Shown piece by piece: positions 41,377-48,924 of a stretch of 64,000 nucleotides of DNA; positions within the stretch are counted from its first letter, which is position 1; each line of letters begins with the position of its first letter. The notes under the pieces are model-generated. The model worked only from the letters and a program-made list of their open reading frames with translations. It made no database searches and had not been told where the DNA came from. The stretch is from NCBI GenBank assembly GCA_038198775.1, contig JBBPZV010000044.1, positions 186,001 through 250,000 on the forward strand. The letters run 5' to 3'. This DNA is from JACCYJ01 sp038198775 (lineage in GTDB: Bacteria > Actinomycetota > Actinomycetes > Propionibacteriales > Nocardioidaceae). The position numbers and the translations under genes were made by a program.

Positions 41377-41742
41377 CTAGGGCAAGGCGGCGGTGACGTG
41401 GGTTCGCCGCGCGACCCGGTGCGCGGGCGCAAGGAGCAGGAGCATCTCGACGATGCCGAAGCCCGCGAGACCCAGCACGTACGGGGTCAACCGGAACGTG
41501 AACAGCACCAAGGGCGCCAGCGGTACCGCGCTCAGCACCACCAGGACTGCGCGGGCGAGCTGCGAACCGCGGACGGTCAAAACTGCCAACGCGACCGAGA
41601 CGAGAAACCAGAAGACCCGCTCGTCGATGTGGCCCGCGTTGAGACCGAAGCCGACTGTCGTCGTGTACGCCAGCAGAGCGAACTCGACCCCGATAAAGAG
41701 CGCCATGACCCGGCGGACGTTGTTACGCCACGCTCGCACCAT
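41377..41742 (-). CDS. Small four-helix membrane protein
   Basis: A 121-residue protein with four hydrophobic segments: VMALFIGVEFALLAYTTTVG, VFWFLVSVALAVLTV, LARAVLVVLSAVPLAPLVLF and YVLGLAGFGIVEMLLLLAP. The ATG at 41742 has a strong SD (GAGGGAGG) at 4-nt spacing; an in-frame ATG at 41766 is a weaker option. I do not recognise a named family. It is separated from the upstream pyruvate phosphate dikinase gene by 260 bp containing a perfect 13-bp hairpin. Confidence 0.65.
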   Translation of the reverse strand: MVRAWRNNVRRVMALFIGVEFALLAYTTTVGFGLNAGHIDERVFWFLVSVALAVLTVRGSQLARAVLVVLSAVPLAPLVLFTFRLTPYVLGLAGFGIVEMLLLLAPAHRVARRTHVTAALP

Positions 41743-41848
41743 CTTGCCTCCCTCGAGCTCGGTCATCTTCCCACATCCACGGTGCGACGATCGGTCGTAC
41801 GGCGAGGGGGCGTCGGTGCCGCTGGATGCCGCCACTTCCAATGGCCTG

Positions 41849-41888
41849 GCCGCACTCCCAATGGGTTGCGCGCCGTTGGGAGTGCGGC
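41849..41888. terminator. Perfect 13-bp hairpin downstream of ppdK
   Basis: GCCGCACTCCCAA (41849-41861) and its exact complement (41876-41888) around a 14-nt loop. It lies about 115 bp beyond the ppdK stop. There is only a short T tract (CTTTCCC) on the plus side and none on the minus side, so it would be a tail-less actinobacterial-type terminator or another structural element. Apart from this hairpin, 41743-42002 shows nothing recognisable. Confidence 0.45.
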
Positions 41889-42002
41889 TTTCCCAGGTGA
41901 ACATGGGATAGCGGCATCCTGTGCGGGCCGGGTTAGCCAACGTGTCGGGCAGGATCAGACACTCCGAATCGGTCAGGCGCTCGAAACGGCTGGGGGCTGA
42001 CA

Positions 42003-44687
42003 TCAGCGTCCTGCCAGCACGGCGGCGCGTCCGGCCTCGAGCCGGGCCACCGGCACGCGGTACGGGGAGCAGGAGACGTAGTCCAACCCGGCGTCGTGGA
42101 AGAAGTGGATGCTTCGCGGGTCGCCGCCGTGCTCGCCGCAGACTCCCAGGGTCAGCTCCGAGCTGGCCGTGCGCCCGGCGTCGACGGCGAACCTGACTAG
42201 GGCGCCGACACCGTCGGCGTCCAGAGACTCGAACGGAGAGACCTCGAAGACACCGAGCTCGAGGTAACGGGAGAAGAACGCCGCCTCGACGTCGTCTCGG
42301 CTGAAACCCCACGTCGTCTGGGTCAGGTCGTTGGTCCCGAACGAGAAGAAGTCCGCGACCGAAGCGATGTGGCCCGCGGTGAGAGCAGCGCGCGGCAGCT
42401 CGATCATCGTGCCGATCGGGCAGTCCACCGGTTGGCCGGTCCTTTCCGCCACGGCTTGCAGGGCCCGCTCGATCCCGCCGCGGGCAAGTTCCAGCTCCCG
42501 AACCGCCGCGACCAGAGGGACCATGATCTCGGGCCGGGGCTGCCGTCCGGCAGCACGCAACCGGGCCGCCGCACCGGCGATCGCCCGGACCTGCATGGCG
42601 AGCAGGCCGGGGATCACCAGGGCCAGCCGGACTCCCCGCAGCCCGAGCATCGGGTTCTCCTCGTGCAGCCGCCGAACGGCGGTCAGCAGGCGTTCGGCGT
42701 CCTCGTCGGGAGCCCCCTCCCCACGGGCCTGCTCCACCCGTACGGCCAACTCGGTCAGGTCCGGCAGGAACTCGTGCAACGGCGGGTCGATGAGTCGGAT
42801 CGTGACCGGGAGCCCGTCCATGGCTTCCAGCAGCTGCTCGAAGTCTGCTCGCTGCAGCGGTTCGAGCTCGGCCAGTGCCTGCTCCTGCTCTGTTGCCGTC
42901 TCGGCGAGGATGAGACGCTCGACGTAGGTGCGGCGGTCTCCCAAGAACATGTGCTCGGTCCGGCACAAGCCGATGCCCTCCGCGCCGAAGCGGCGGGCTC
43001 GAGCAGCGTCGTCCGTGGTGTCGGCGTTGGCCCGCACCCCCAGCCGGCGCCGGCCGTCGGCGGTCTGCATCAGCCGGTCGACGCACCGCACCAGCTCGTC
43101 GGCCTGGGGTGCGTCGGCAGGTTCGGTGCCCTCGAAATAGCGGACCACCGGGGAGTCCTCCACCGCGACCTCCCCGAGGTACACCTCGCCGCTGGAGCCG
43201 TCGATGGAGAGCATGTCGCCCTCGTTCACCGTGACGTCCTCGGGCCCGTGGATCGCCCGCTGCTCCAGGTCGACGTGCAGCTCCTCGGCTCCACAGACGC
43301 AGGTCCGGCCCATGCCGCGTGCGACCACCGCGGCATGCGAGGTCTTCCCGCCGCGGCTGGTGAGGATGCCGCGCGCTGCGATCATGCCGGGCAGGTCGTC
43401 GGGGTTGGTCTCCCGCCGGACCAGGATGACCGCCCGCCCCTGCTCGGCCCAGGTCGTCGCGGTCTCGGAGTCGAAGACCACCTCCCCGGTGGCGGCGCCG
43501 GGTGACGCACCGATCCCGGTGACGAGCAGGCGGCGGTCACCCTCGGCGGCGAAGTGGGGGAACATCAGCTGGGACAGCTGGTCGCCGGTGACCCGGGACA
43601 GCGCCTCGTCGGCGTCGATCATCCCCTCGTCGAGCAGGTCGTTGGCGATCACGAACGCGGCCGCGGCGGTGCGCTTGCCGACCCTCACCTGCAACATCCA
43701 CAGCTTGCCGGATTCGATGGTGAACTCGATGTCGCACAGGTCGCGGTAGTGGTGCTCGAGCGTCGCCATGTGTGCCATCAGCTCTTCGTACGAGTGCTTG
43801 TCCAACCGCTCGAGGTCGCTGAGCTGGACGGCGTTGCGGACTCCGGCCACGACGTCCTCCCCCTGGGCGTTCGCAAGGTAGTCCCCGTACGCTCCCTGCG
43901 CCCCGGTGGCCGGGTCGCGGGTGAACGCGACACCGGTGCCGGAGTCGGAGCCGAGGTTGCCGAAGACCATCGCCATCACGTTGACCGCGGTGCCGAGGTC
44001 GGACGGCAGGTTCTCCTGCCTTCGGTACAGCTGCGCACGGGGTGCGTTCCAGGACCGGAAGACCGCCGAGATGGTCAGCCGCAGCTGCTCGGAAGGGTCC
44101 TGGGGGAAGGGTCTGCCCGCGTGCTGCTCGACCAGCTGCAAGAACTCGGTCACGACGGAGTGCCAGTCCTCGGCCCGCAGGTCGGCGTCGGCGGTGACCC
44201 CGCGGTCGCGCTGGTGGCGATCGATCACCTCCTCGAACACCGCGCCGTCCATCCCGAGGACGGTTCCGCCGAACATCTGCACCAGCCGCCGATAGCTGTC
44301 CCACGCGAACCGCTCGTCGCCGGAGCGAGCCGCCAACCCGGGCACGGACTCGTTGTTGAGCCCGACGTTGAGGACGGTCTCCATCATGCCGGGCATCGAG
44401 AACCGGGCCCCCGACCTCACCGACACCAGCAACGGGTCCTCGGGGTCCCCGAGCCGTTTGCCCATCCGCTTCTCGAGGGCGGTCACGTGCTCGTCGAGCT
44501 GCCGCGCCAGGTCCGCTGGCTCCGAGCCTTCGGCGAGGTACGTCCGGCAGGCCTCCGTCGTGATCGTGAACCCGGGTGGCACCGGGAGGCCGAGGCCGGT
44601 CATCTCGGCGAGATTGGCACCCTTGCCTCCGAGCAGGTCGACCATCTCCCGGCTGCCCTGCTCGAAGTCGTACACGTAGCGCGTCAT
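42003..44687 (-). CDS. ppdK: Pyruvate, phosphate dikinase
   Basis: An 894-residue PPDK that interconverts pyruvate + ATP + Pi and PEP + AMP + PPi. The N-terminal ATP-grasp region (LLGGKGANLAEMTGLGLPVP), the swivelling phospho-His domain (RGGKTSHAAVVARGMGRTCV) and the C-terminal PEP/pyruvate barrel (GIGLCRTEHMF, FSFGTNDLTQTTWGF and the catalytic Cys in TLGVCGEHGGDP) are complete. The ATG at 44687 has GGGAGGG at good spacing. PPi made here would be removed by ppa or hppA products, which would favour gluconeogenic PEP formation. Single-gene transcript with 385 bp free upstream. Confidence 0.97.
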   Translation of the reverse strand: MTRYVYDFEQGSREMVDLLGGKGANLAEMTGLGLPVPPGFTITTEACRTYLAEGSEPADLARQLDEHVTALEKRMGKRLGDPEDPLLVSVRSGARFSMPGMMETVLNVGLNNESVPGLAARSGDERFAWDSYRRLVQMFGGTVLGMDGAVFEEVIDRHQRDRGVTADADLRAEDWHSVVTEFLQLVEQHAGRPFPQDPSEQLRLTISAVFRSWNAPRAQLYRRQENLPSDLGTAVNVMAMVFGNLGSDSGTGVAFTRDPATGAQGAYGDYLANAQGEDVVAGVRNAVQLSDLERLDKHSYEELMAHMATLEHHYRDLCDIEFTIESGKLWMLQVRVGKRTAAAAFVIANDLLDEGMIDADEALSRVTGDQLSQLMFPHFAAEGDRRLLVTGIGASPGAATGEVVFDSETATTWAEQGRAVILVRRETNPDDLPGMIAARGILTSRGGKTSHAAVVARGMGRTCVCGAEELHVDLEQRAIHGPEDVTVNEGDMLSIDGSSGEVYLGEVAVEDSPVVRYFEGTEPADAPQADELVRCVDRLMQTADGRRRLGVRANADTTDDAARARRFGAEGIGLCRTEHMFLGDRRTYVERLILAETATEQEQALAELEPLQRADFEQLLEAMDGLPVTIRLIDPPLHEFLPDLTELAVRVEQARGEGAPDEDAERLLTAVRRLHEENPMLGLRGVRLALVIPGLLAMQVRAIAGAAARLRAAGRQPRPEIMVPLVAAVRELELARGGIERALQAVAERTGQPVDCPIGTMIELPRAALTAGHIASVADFFSFGTNDLTQTTWGFSRDDVEAAFFSRYLELGVFEVSPFESLDADGVGALVRFAVDAGRTASSELTLGVCGEHGGDPRSIHFFHDAGLDYVSCSPYRVPVARLEAGRAAVLAGR

Positions 44688-44915
44688 CGTGATTCCCTCC
44701 CGATCTGCGCCGAGCCAACCACGACGGTGCCACGGGCGCCAGGGCGGCAGCCGCACCCCCGCGGCGGGCAGTGCTCGTCTCCGGCACTCACGGTCGGGGC
44801 TGGTTCACGGAATGCCGCTCGGCTCAACGAGCACCGCAGTGGCGGTGCACGCCGGGTGCCCCTGTCCTGTCTTGCCCGCTGAGCCACGCTCCGCCTGCCG
44901 CGCCCGCACTTCTTG

Positions 44916-44939
44916 CTCAGGTGGCGTGGGGCACCTGAG
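44916..44939. terminator. Hairpin with short T tract
   Basis: CTCAGGTG and CACCTGAG around an 8-nt loop, followed on the plus strand by TCTTT. It is shaped like a plus-strand terminator, but no plus-strand gene lies upstream of it. It may instead stop minus-strand read-through from the tRNA. Confidence 0.35.
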
Positions 44940-45029
44940 TCTTTCCCCATTGCCTCGTTCGGGTCATCTTCCTCGCGGAGGCCCACTCAGCCCCCGCCGC
45001 CCACGATGCTGGGCAAGACGTGACACCCG

Positions 45030-45052
45030 CAGGAGATGGCGTTCTTCTCCTG
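45030..45052 (-). terminator. Candidate terminator of tRNA-Thr
   Basis: Inverted repeat CAGGAGA/TCTCCTG with a 9-nt loop, 20 nt past the tRNA 3' end in the direction of transcription. No U tail follows. Confidence 0.35.
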
Positions 45053-45072
45053 GTCCTACCACCAGATTAGGG

Positions 45073-45146
45073 AGCCGCCTGTCGGAATCGAACCGACGAC
45101 CTACGCATTACGAGTGCGTCGCTCTGGCCAACTGAGCTAAGGCGGC
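45073..45146 (-). tRNA. tRNA-Thr (anticodon CGU)
   Basis: A 74-nt cloverleaf on the minus strand: acceptor GCCGCCT/AGGCGGC, D arm GCTC...GAGC, anticodon stem ACGCA/TGCGT with loop CTCGTAA (anticodon CGT in DNA), variable AGGTC, and T arm GTCGG-TTCGATT-CCGAC. The CCA end is not encoded. It reads the ACG threonine codon, common in GC-rich genomes. Confidence 0.95.
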
Positions 45147-45270
45147 GACGTCGACGACGGACCCGTCGAGCCGGAGGCGGAGTCTACCGACGGTGGCTGG
45201 GCGTGTCGCTCGCTGACAACCTCGGGAGTGCCGACAGACTAGCTGCCGACCGCGAGGAAGGGCGGCAAGG

Positions 45271-45975
45271 ATGCGACTGACGTGGAGTGGTGCGGCGGCC
45301 ACGCTGGTGGCGGCGTCGATGATGGTCGTGGGCTTGGACTGGGCGACGTACGGAGTGACCGGTGACAGCCTGATTCTGGGCCGGGTCAACCACGCCCAGC
45401 GGACCACCACGCTCGTCAACGACGGGACGGGGCCCGCACTTTCGCTGCAGACGCAAGGTCACGCGGGGCCGTCACTGCGGGTCGGCTCCGACGCCAAGGT
45501 GAAGTTGCTCAACGCCGACCTGCTGGACGGGCGGCATGCGTCGGTCCTGGCAACCAGGGCGCAGACGTTCCGGGCGGGCCGGCGTCGTGACGTGATCCAG
45601 GGTGGCTTCGCGGCCTGGCGGCTCAACGTCGACCCGGGCGTCTTCCAGGCGAGCTTCAACGTGCTGGCGTTTCCCACCGCCACCCCCGCACTGGAGCTCA
45701 TCTGCGGCGTCGTGGACCTCAGCACCTTCGGCTCGCGCACCCGCGTCTACGTCGCAGACTCCGCCAGCTCGAGCGGTACGTTCCCGGCCGCGGTGTCCGG
45801 CGCAGAGGCGATCCGGATCAAGCCGGGCGCCGATCCCGGGTTGATCTGCGCGGCCGACTCGGACTTCGCGCTGTTCAAGCCGGCAACGGCGAGCTTGACG
45901 CCGATCAACCACCGCAGCGGCGGCCCCGCAGAGCCGGTGACGATGCGGCGTGGCCACGTCGGCTTCGGCCGATGA
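45271..45975 (+). CDS. Secreted or anchored protein with NADLLDG motif
   Basis: A 234-residue protein with a hydrophobic N-terminus (AAATLVAASMMVVGL, about residues 8-22) that could be a signal peptide or anchor. GPALSLQTQGHAGPSLRVG then VKLLNADLLDGRHASVLATR resembles the N-A-D-x-L-D-G-x-x-A/S repeats found in secreted actinobacterial and phage-tail-like beta-helical proteins. The rest looks beta-rich and contains two Cys. No enzyme motif. The ATG at 45271 has GGAAGG about 12 nt upstream. Function unknown; a surface role is inferred from the signal only. Confidence 0.68.
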   Translation: MRLTWSGAAATLVAASMMVVGLDWATYGVTGDSLILGRVNHAQRTTTLVNDGTGPALSLQTQGHAGPSLRVGSDAKVKLLNADLLDGRHASVLATRAQTFRAGRRRDVIQGGFAAWRLNVDPGVFQASFNVLAFPTATPALELICGVVDLSTFGSRTRVYVADSASSSGTFPAAVSGAEAIRIKPGADPGLICAADSDFALFKPATASLTPINHRSGGPAEPVTMRRGHVGFGR

Positions 45976-46098
45976 TGCGCTAGCACCGCGCCGGACACCC
46001 CGCCACTGGAGCGCTGACGACCGCGCAGGCGGCGGCGTTGATCGCGGCTGCTGGCGGTCCTCGTCACACAGTCGTCGTCGACGCGACCGGCGAGGGCC

Positions 46099-47691
46099 TC
46101 AGCAGCTGAGCCCGTCCTTGGGCACACTGCCGGAGACGAGGTACGCGTCGACGGCTCCGTCGACGCAGGAGTTGCCCATGTGGAAGCCGGTGTGGCCGTC
46201 GCCGTTGCGACTCACCAGCACCCCGGACTCGAGCTGGTTGGCCAACGCCTGCGCCCATGCGTACGGCGTGGCGGGATCTCGGGTGGTGCCGACCACGACA
46301 ATCGGCTTGGCGCCCGCAGCGCGGATGGCCAGCGGCGGCTGTGTCGGCTTGACCGGCCAGTTGGAGCACCCCAGCAGCGACCAGGCGAAGACCCGGCCGA
46401 ACACCGGTGCGACCCGCTCGTACCGTGCCTGCGAGGCCCTGATCTGGCTCACCGAGACGTTGACGGGGTCGTCGAGGCAGTTGACCGCGTAGATGACCTC
46501 GGCGGAGTTGTTCTGGTAGCCGCCGCCCGGGTTGCGGCTCCAGTACGCGTCGGCCAGGGTCAGCAGCTGCGACCCGTCGCCGCTGAAGGCGGCGCCCAGG
46601 GCGTTGGTCAGGTAGCTCCAGTAGTCCTTGTCATAGAGCGTCACCGCGATCCCGTAGAAGCCGAGCGCCTCGGTCAGCGGGCGGCTCGGGTCCCCGCTGT
46701 CGATCGGGTGCGCGTCGAGTCCGTCGAGGAAGGCCTTGATCTTGCTCAGCGCCTGCTGCTTGTCGGTTCCCAGCGGGCAGCTCGCCGCTGTCACGCAGCT
46801 GTCGACGTACGCGTTCAGCGCGGTCTCGAAGCCGGCCGCCTGCTGCAGGTTCAGCTGCTGCGGGCTCAGCTGCGGGTCCAGGGCGCCGTCGAGGACCATC
46901 CGGTCGACGTGGTCGGGAAACAGCTGGGCGTACGTAGCGCCGATGAGCGTGCCGTACGAGGCGCCGTAGTAGTGCAGGGTCGCGTCCCCGACGGCGGCCC
47001 GCAAGATGTCGAGGTCCTTGGCCACCTCGATCGTGGAGACGTGAGCGACCAGGGGTCCGGAGTGTGCCTCGCAGGCCTGGCCCAGGGAGCGGACCAGCGC
47101 GGTCGCTCGGCGCGCCTCGGTAGCGTTGTCGGGATCGGGGTCGTAGGCGAGGAAGGTGTCGAGCTGAGAGCTGCTCACGCACTTCAGCGGATCGCTGGTC
47201 CCCACCCCACGCGGGTCGAAGCCGACGATGTCGTACGCGGAGCGCAGCTGCGGGCTCGCCTTCGAGGTGAAGTAGTCGACGAAGTCCAGGCCGGAGCCCC
47301 CGGGGCCGCCGGGGTTGATGAACAGGGTCCCGACCTTGCCGCTGCCCGACGTCGCCGGCGCCTTCTTCAGCGAGATGTCAACGGTGTCCGCACCGGGGTC
47401 GGTGTAGTCGAGCGGCACCTTGACGCTCGCGCACTGGTAGCTGCCGCATGCCGACCAGTTGGCGCGCTGGGCGTAGAACTGGGCCAGGCCGGCGGGTACG
47501 TCACCGGTCGGGGTGGGGGTCGGCGACCCGCTCGGGGTGGGGGTCGGGGTGGGGGTAGTCGCTGACGGCGAGGGAGGCGAGGACGTCGGGTCGCCGCCGC
47601 CCACCAGGCCGGCTGCGCTGCCGCAGGCGGCGGTCACCACCCCGGTCATGGCCGCGGCCGCTGCCAGGCGGAACCCCTTGCGCACCCTCAC
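46099..47691 (-). CDS. TAP-family alpha/beta-hydrolase lipoprotein
   Basis: A 530-residue exported peptidase S33 (tripeptidyl aminopeptidase) family protein. The signal peptide ends in a lipobox with Cys23 (VVTAACGS), a Thr/Pro linker follows, and the hydrolase fold shows the oxyanion strand LFINPGGPGGSG, FDPRGVGTSDP, the nucleophile elbow YYGASYGT, a TAP C-terminal domain and the catalytic His region GDGHTGF. Relatives include streptomycete SlpD/E and mycobacterial CaeA-like enzymes, acting on peptides or esters outside the cell. GTG 47691 follows TACGCT by 6 nt. Confidence 0.92.
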   Translation of the reverse strand: MRVRKGFRLAAAAAMTGVVTAACGSAAGLVGGGDPTSSPPSPSATTPTPTPTPSGSPTPTPTGDVPAGLAQFYAQRANWSACGSYQCASVKVPLDYTDPGADTVDISLKKAPATSGSGKVGTLFINPGGPGGSGLDFVDYFTSKASPQLRSAYDIVGFDPRGVGTSDPLKCVSSSQLDTFLAYDPDPDNATEARRATALVRSLGQACEAHSGPLVAHVSTIEVAKDLDILRAAVGDATLHYYGASYGTLIGATYAQLFPDHVDRMVLDGALDPQLSPQQLNLQQAAGFETALNAYVDSCVTAASCPLGTDKQQALSKIKAFLDGLDAHPIDSGDPSRPLTEALGFYGIAVTLYDKDYWSYLTNALGAAFSGDGSQLLTLADAYWSRNPGGGYQNNSAEVIYAVNCLDDPVNVSVSQIRASQARYERVAPVFGRVFAWSLLGCSNWPVKPTQPPLAIRAAGAKPIVVVGTTRDPATPYAWAQALANQLESGVLVSRNGDGHTGFHMGNSCVDGAVDAYLVSGSVPKDGLSC

Positions 47692-47697
47692 CCGCTC

Positions 47698-47703
47698 AGC
47701 GTA
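47698..47703 (-). promoter_or_regulatory. -10 box of the TAP-family hydrolase gene (leaderless)
   Basis: TACGCT on the minus strand, 6 nt before the GTG at 47691. It lies in the 66-bp gap after holB. Confidence 0.5.
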
Positions 47704-47757
47704 GGCAGGTGCCCGGGCGGGCGTACGGTGTTGTCCACAGCCAGGGCCGCCGGGCGC

Positions 47758-48924
47758 TCACGCCCGCAGCTCGATCATGAGGGCCTCGAGCGCCAGCAAC
47801 GGGGCAGCGTTGGCGCCGATCGCCTCCCGGCACCTCAGCACCGCCTCCATCCGGCGCAGGGTCGACTCGGGGCTGTCGCGGCGGGCCAGCGACTCGACGT
47901 CGCGGCGGGCCTCGTCGTTCACCAGCGCCGTGTCCGCCGCAACCTGGACGGCCAGCACGTCGCGATAGAGCGACAGCAGGTCGATCAGGGCCCCGTCGAT
48001 CGTGTCCCGAGCCACCCGCGTCCGTCGTCTGGACTGGTCCTTCTTCAATACCGACAGTGCCCCGGCATAACCGCGGGCTCGCCCCTCGCGGGGGTTGGCG
48101 CCGTAGACGGCCTCCAGGTCCGCGGTCTCGTCGGCGTCTCGGGCGGCCGCGACCTCCTCGGCCCCCTCCTGGGCGACGTCGTGCAGGTCGGCCGCAGCCG
48201 CCAGGCAGGAGCCGAGCTCGCTCAGCGAGGTCGGGATGCCCAAGATCTCGCGCCGGCGGATGCGGGTCCGCTCGTCGTGCGCCAACGCCCGGGCTCGTCC
48301 GACGTGTCCTTGAGATGCGCGCGCCGCGAAGGCCGCCACCGCCGGGTCGATTCCGTCATGCGCAACCAGCAGTTCGGCGATCGCCGGCGCCGGAGGGGTA
48401 CGCAGGACCAGCAACCGGCAGCGCGAGCGGATCGTGACCAGGACGTCCTCGGAGGTCGGCGCGCACAGCATCCACACGGTGCGGGGCGCCGGCTCCTCGA
48501 GGCTCTTGAGCAGCGCGTCGCCGGCGTCCTCGGTCAGCCGGTCCGCGTCCTCGACGATGACGACCTGCCAGCGGCCGTTGGCGGGCATCAGCGCCGCGCC
48601 GCGCACCAGCTCCCGCACGGCGTCGACCCCGATGCTGAGCAGCGCCGTCGTCACCAGCTTCACGTCGGGGTGTGAGCCGAGCAGTGCCGTGTGGCACTCG
48701 TGGCAGGTGCCGCAGCCACCCTGCTCGCACTGCAGTGCCGCCGCGAATGCGCGGGCGGCGTTGGACCGGCCCGAACCCGGTGGCCCGGTGAGCAGCCAGG
48801 CGTGTGTCATGCCGCGGCCGCTGCCGCCGGCAACGCTGCGCCCGGCGGCCGCCACCGCCTGGCCGAGCACGGCGGTCACCGCATCCTGGCCCACCAGGTC
48901 CGCCCAGACGGTCACGGACGTCAC
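47758..48924 (-). CDS. holB: DNA polymerase III subunit delta'
   Basis: A 388-residue clamp-loader delta' subunit. The AAA+ core has a P-loop variant GPPGSGRSN, in which the usual Lys is Arg, as expected for a subunit that does not hydrolyse ATP. The zinc module CEQGGCGTCHECH, the VEDADRLTEDAGDALLKSLEEP Walker-B region and the collar domain follow. The GTG at 48924 overlaps the MFS-tmk stop by 4 nt (GTGA); GTG 48915 is the alternative. tmk-holB pairing is widely conserved. Confidence 0.95.
   Translation of the reverse strand: MTSVTVWADLVGQDAVTAVLGQAVAAAGRSVAGGSGRGMTHAWLLTGPPGSGRSNAARAFAAALQCEQGGCGTCHECHTALLGSHPDVKLVTTALLSIGVDAVRELVRGAALMPANGRWQVVIVEDADRLTEDAGDALLKSLEEPAPRTVWMLCAPTSEDVLVTIRSRCRLLVLRTPPAPAIAELLVAHDGIDPAVAAFAARASQGHVGRARALAHDERTRIRRREILGIPTSLSELGSCLAAAADLHDVAQEGAEEVAAARDADETADLEAVYGANPREGRARGYAGALSVLKKDQSRRRTRVARDTIDGALIDLLSLYRDVLAVQVAADTALVNDEARRDVESLARRDSPESTLRRMEAVLRCREAIGANAAPLLALEALMIELRA

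Larger units (their letters stand above)
44688..45072. other. Intergenic region between ppdK and tRNA-Thr
   Basis: 385 bp without a supported gene. It holds the ppdK SD at its left end, an orphan hairpin (44916-44939) and a second hairpin near the tRNA (45030-45052). Short open frames here have no RBS or recognisable product. Confidence 0.6.

Noticed and set aside
41377..43086. Long minus-strand frame joining ppdK sequence to the small membrane protein
   Set aside because: It reads ppdK in the wrong frame; the membrane protein has its own SD and start at 41742.
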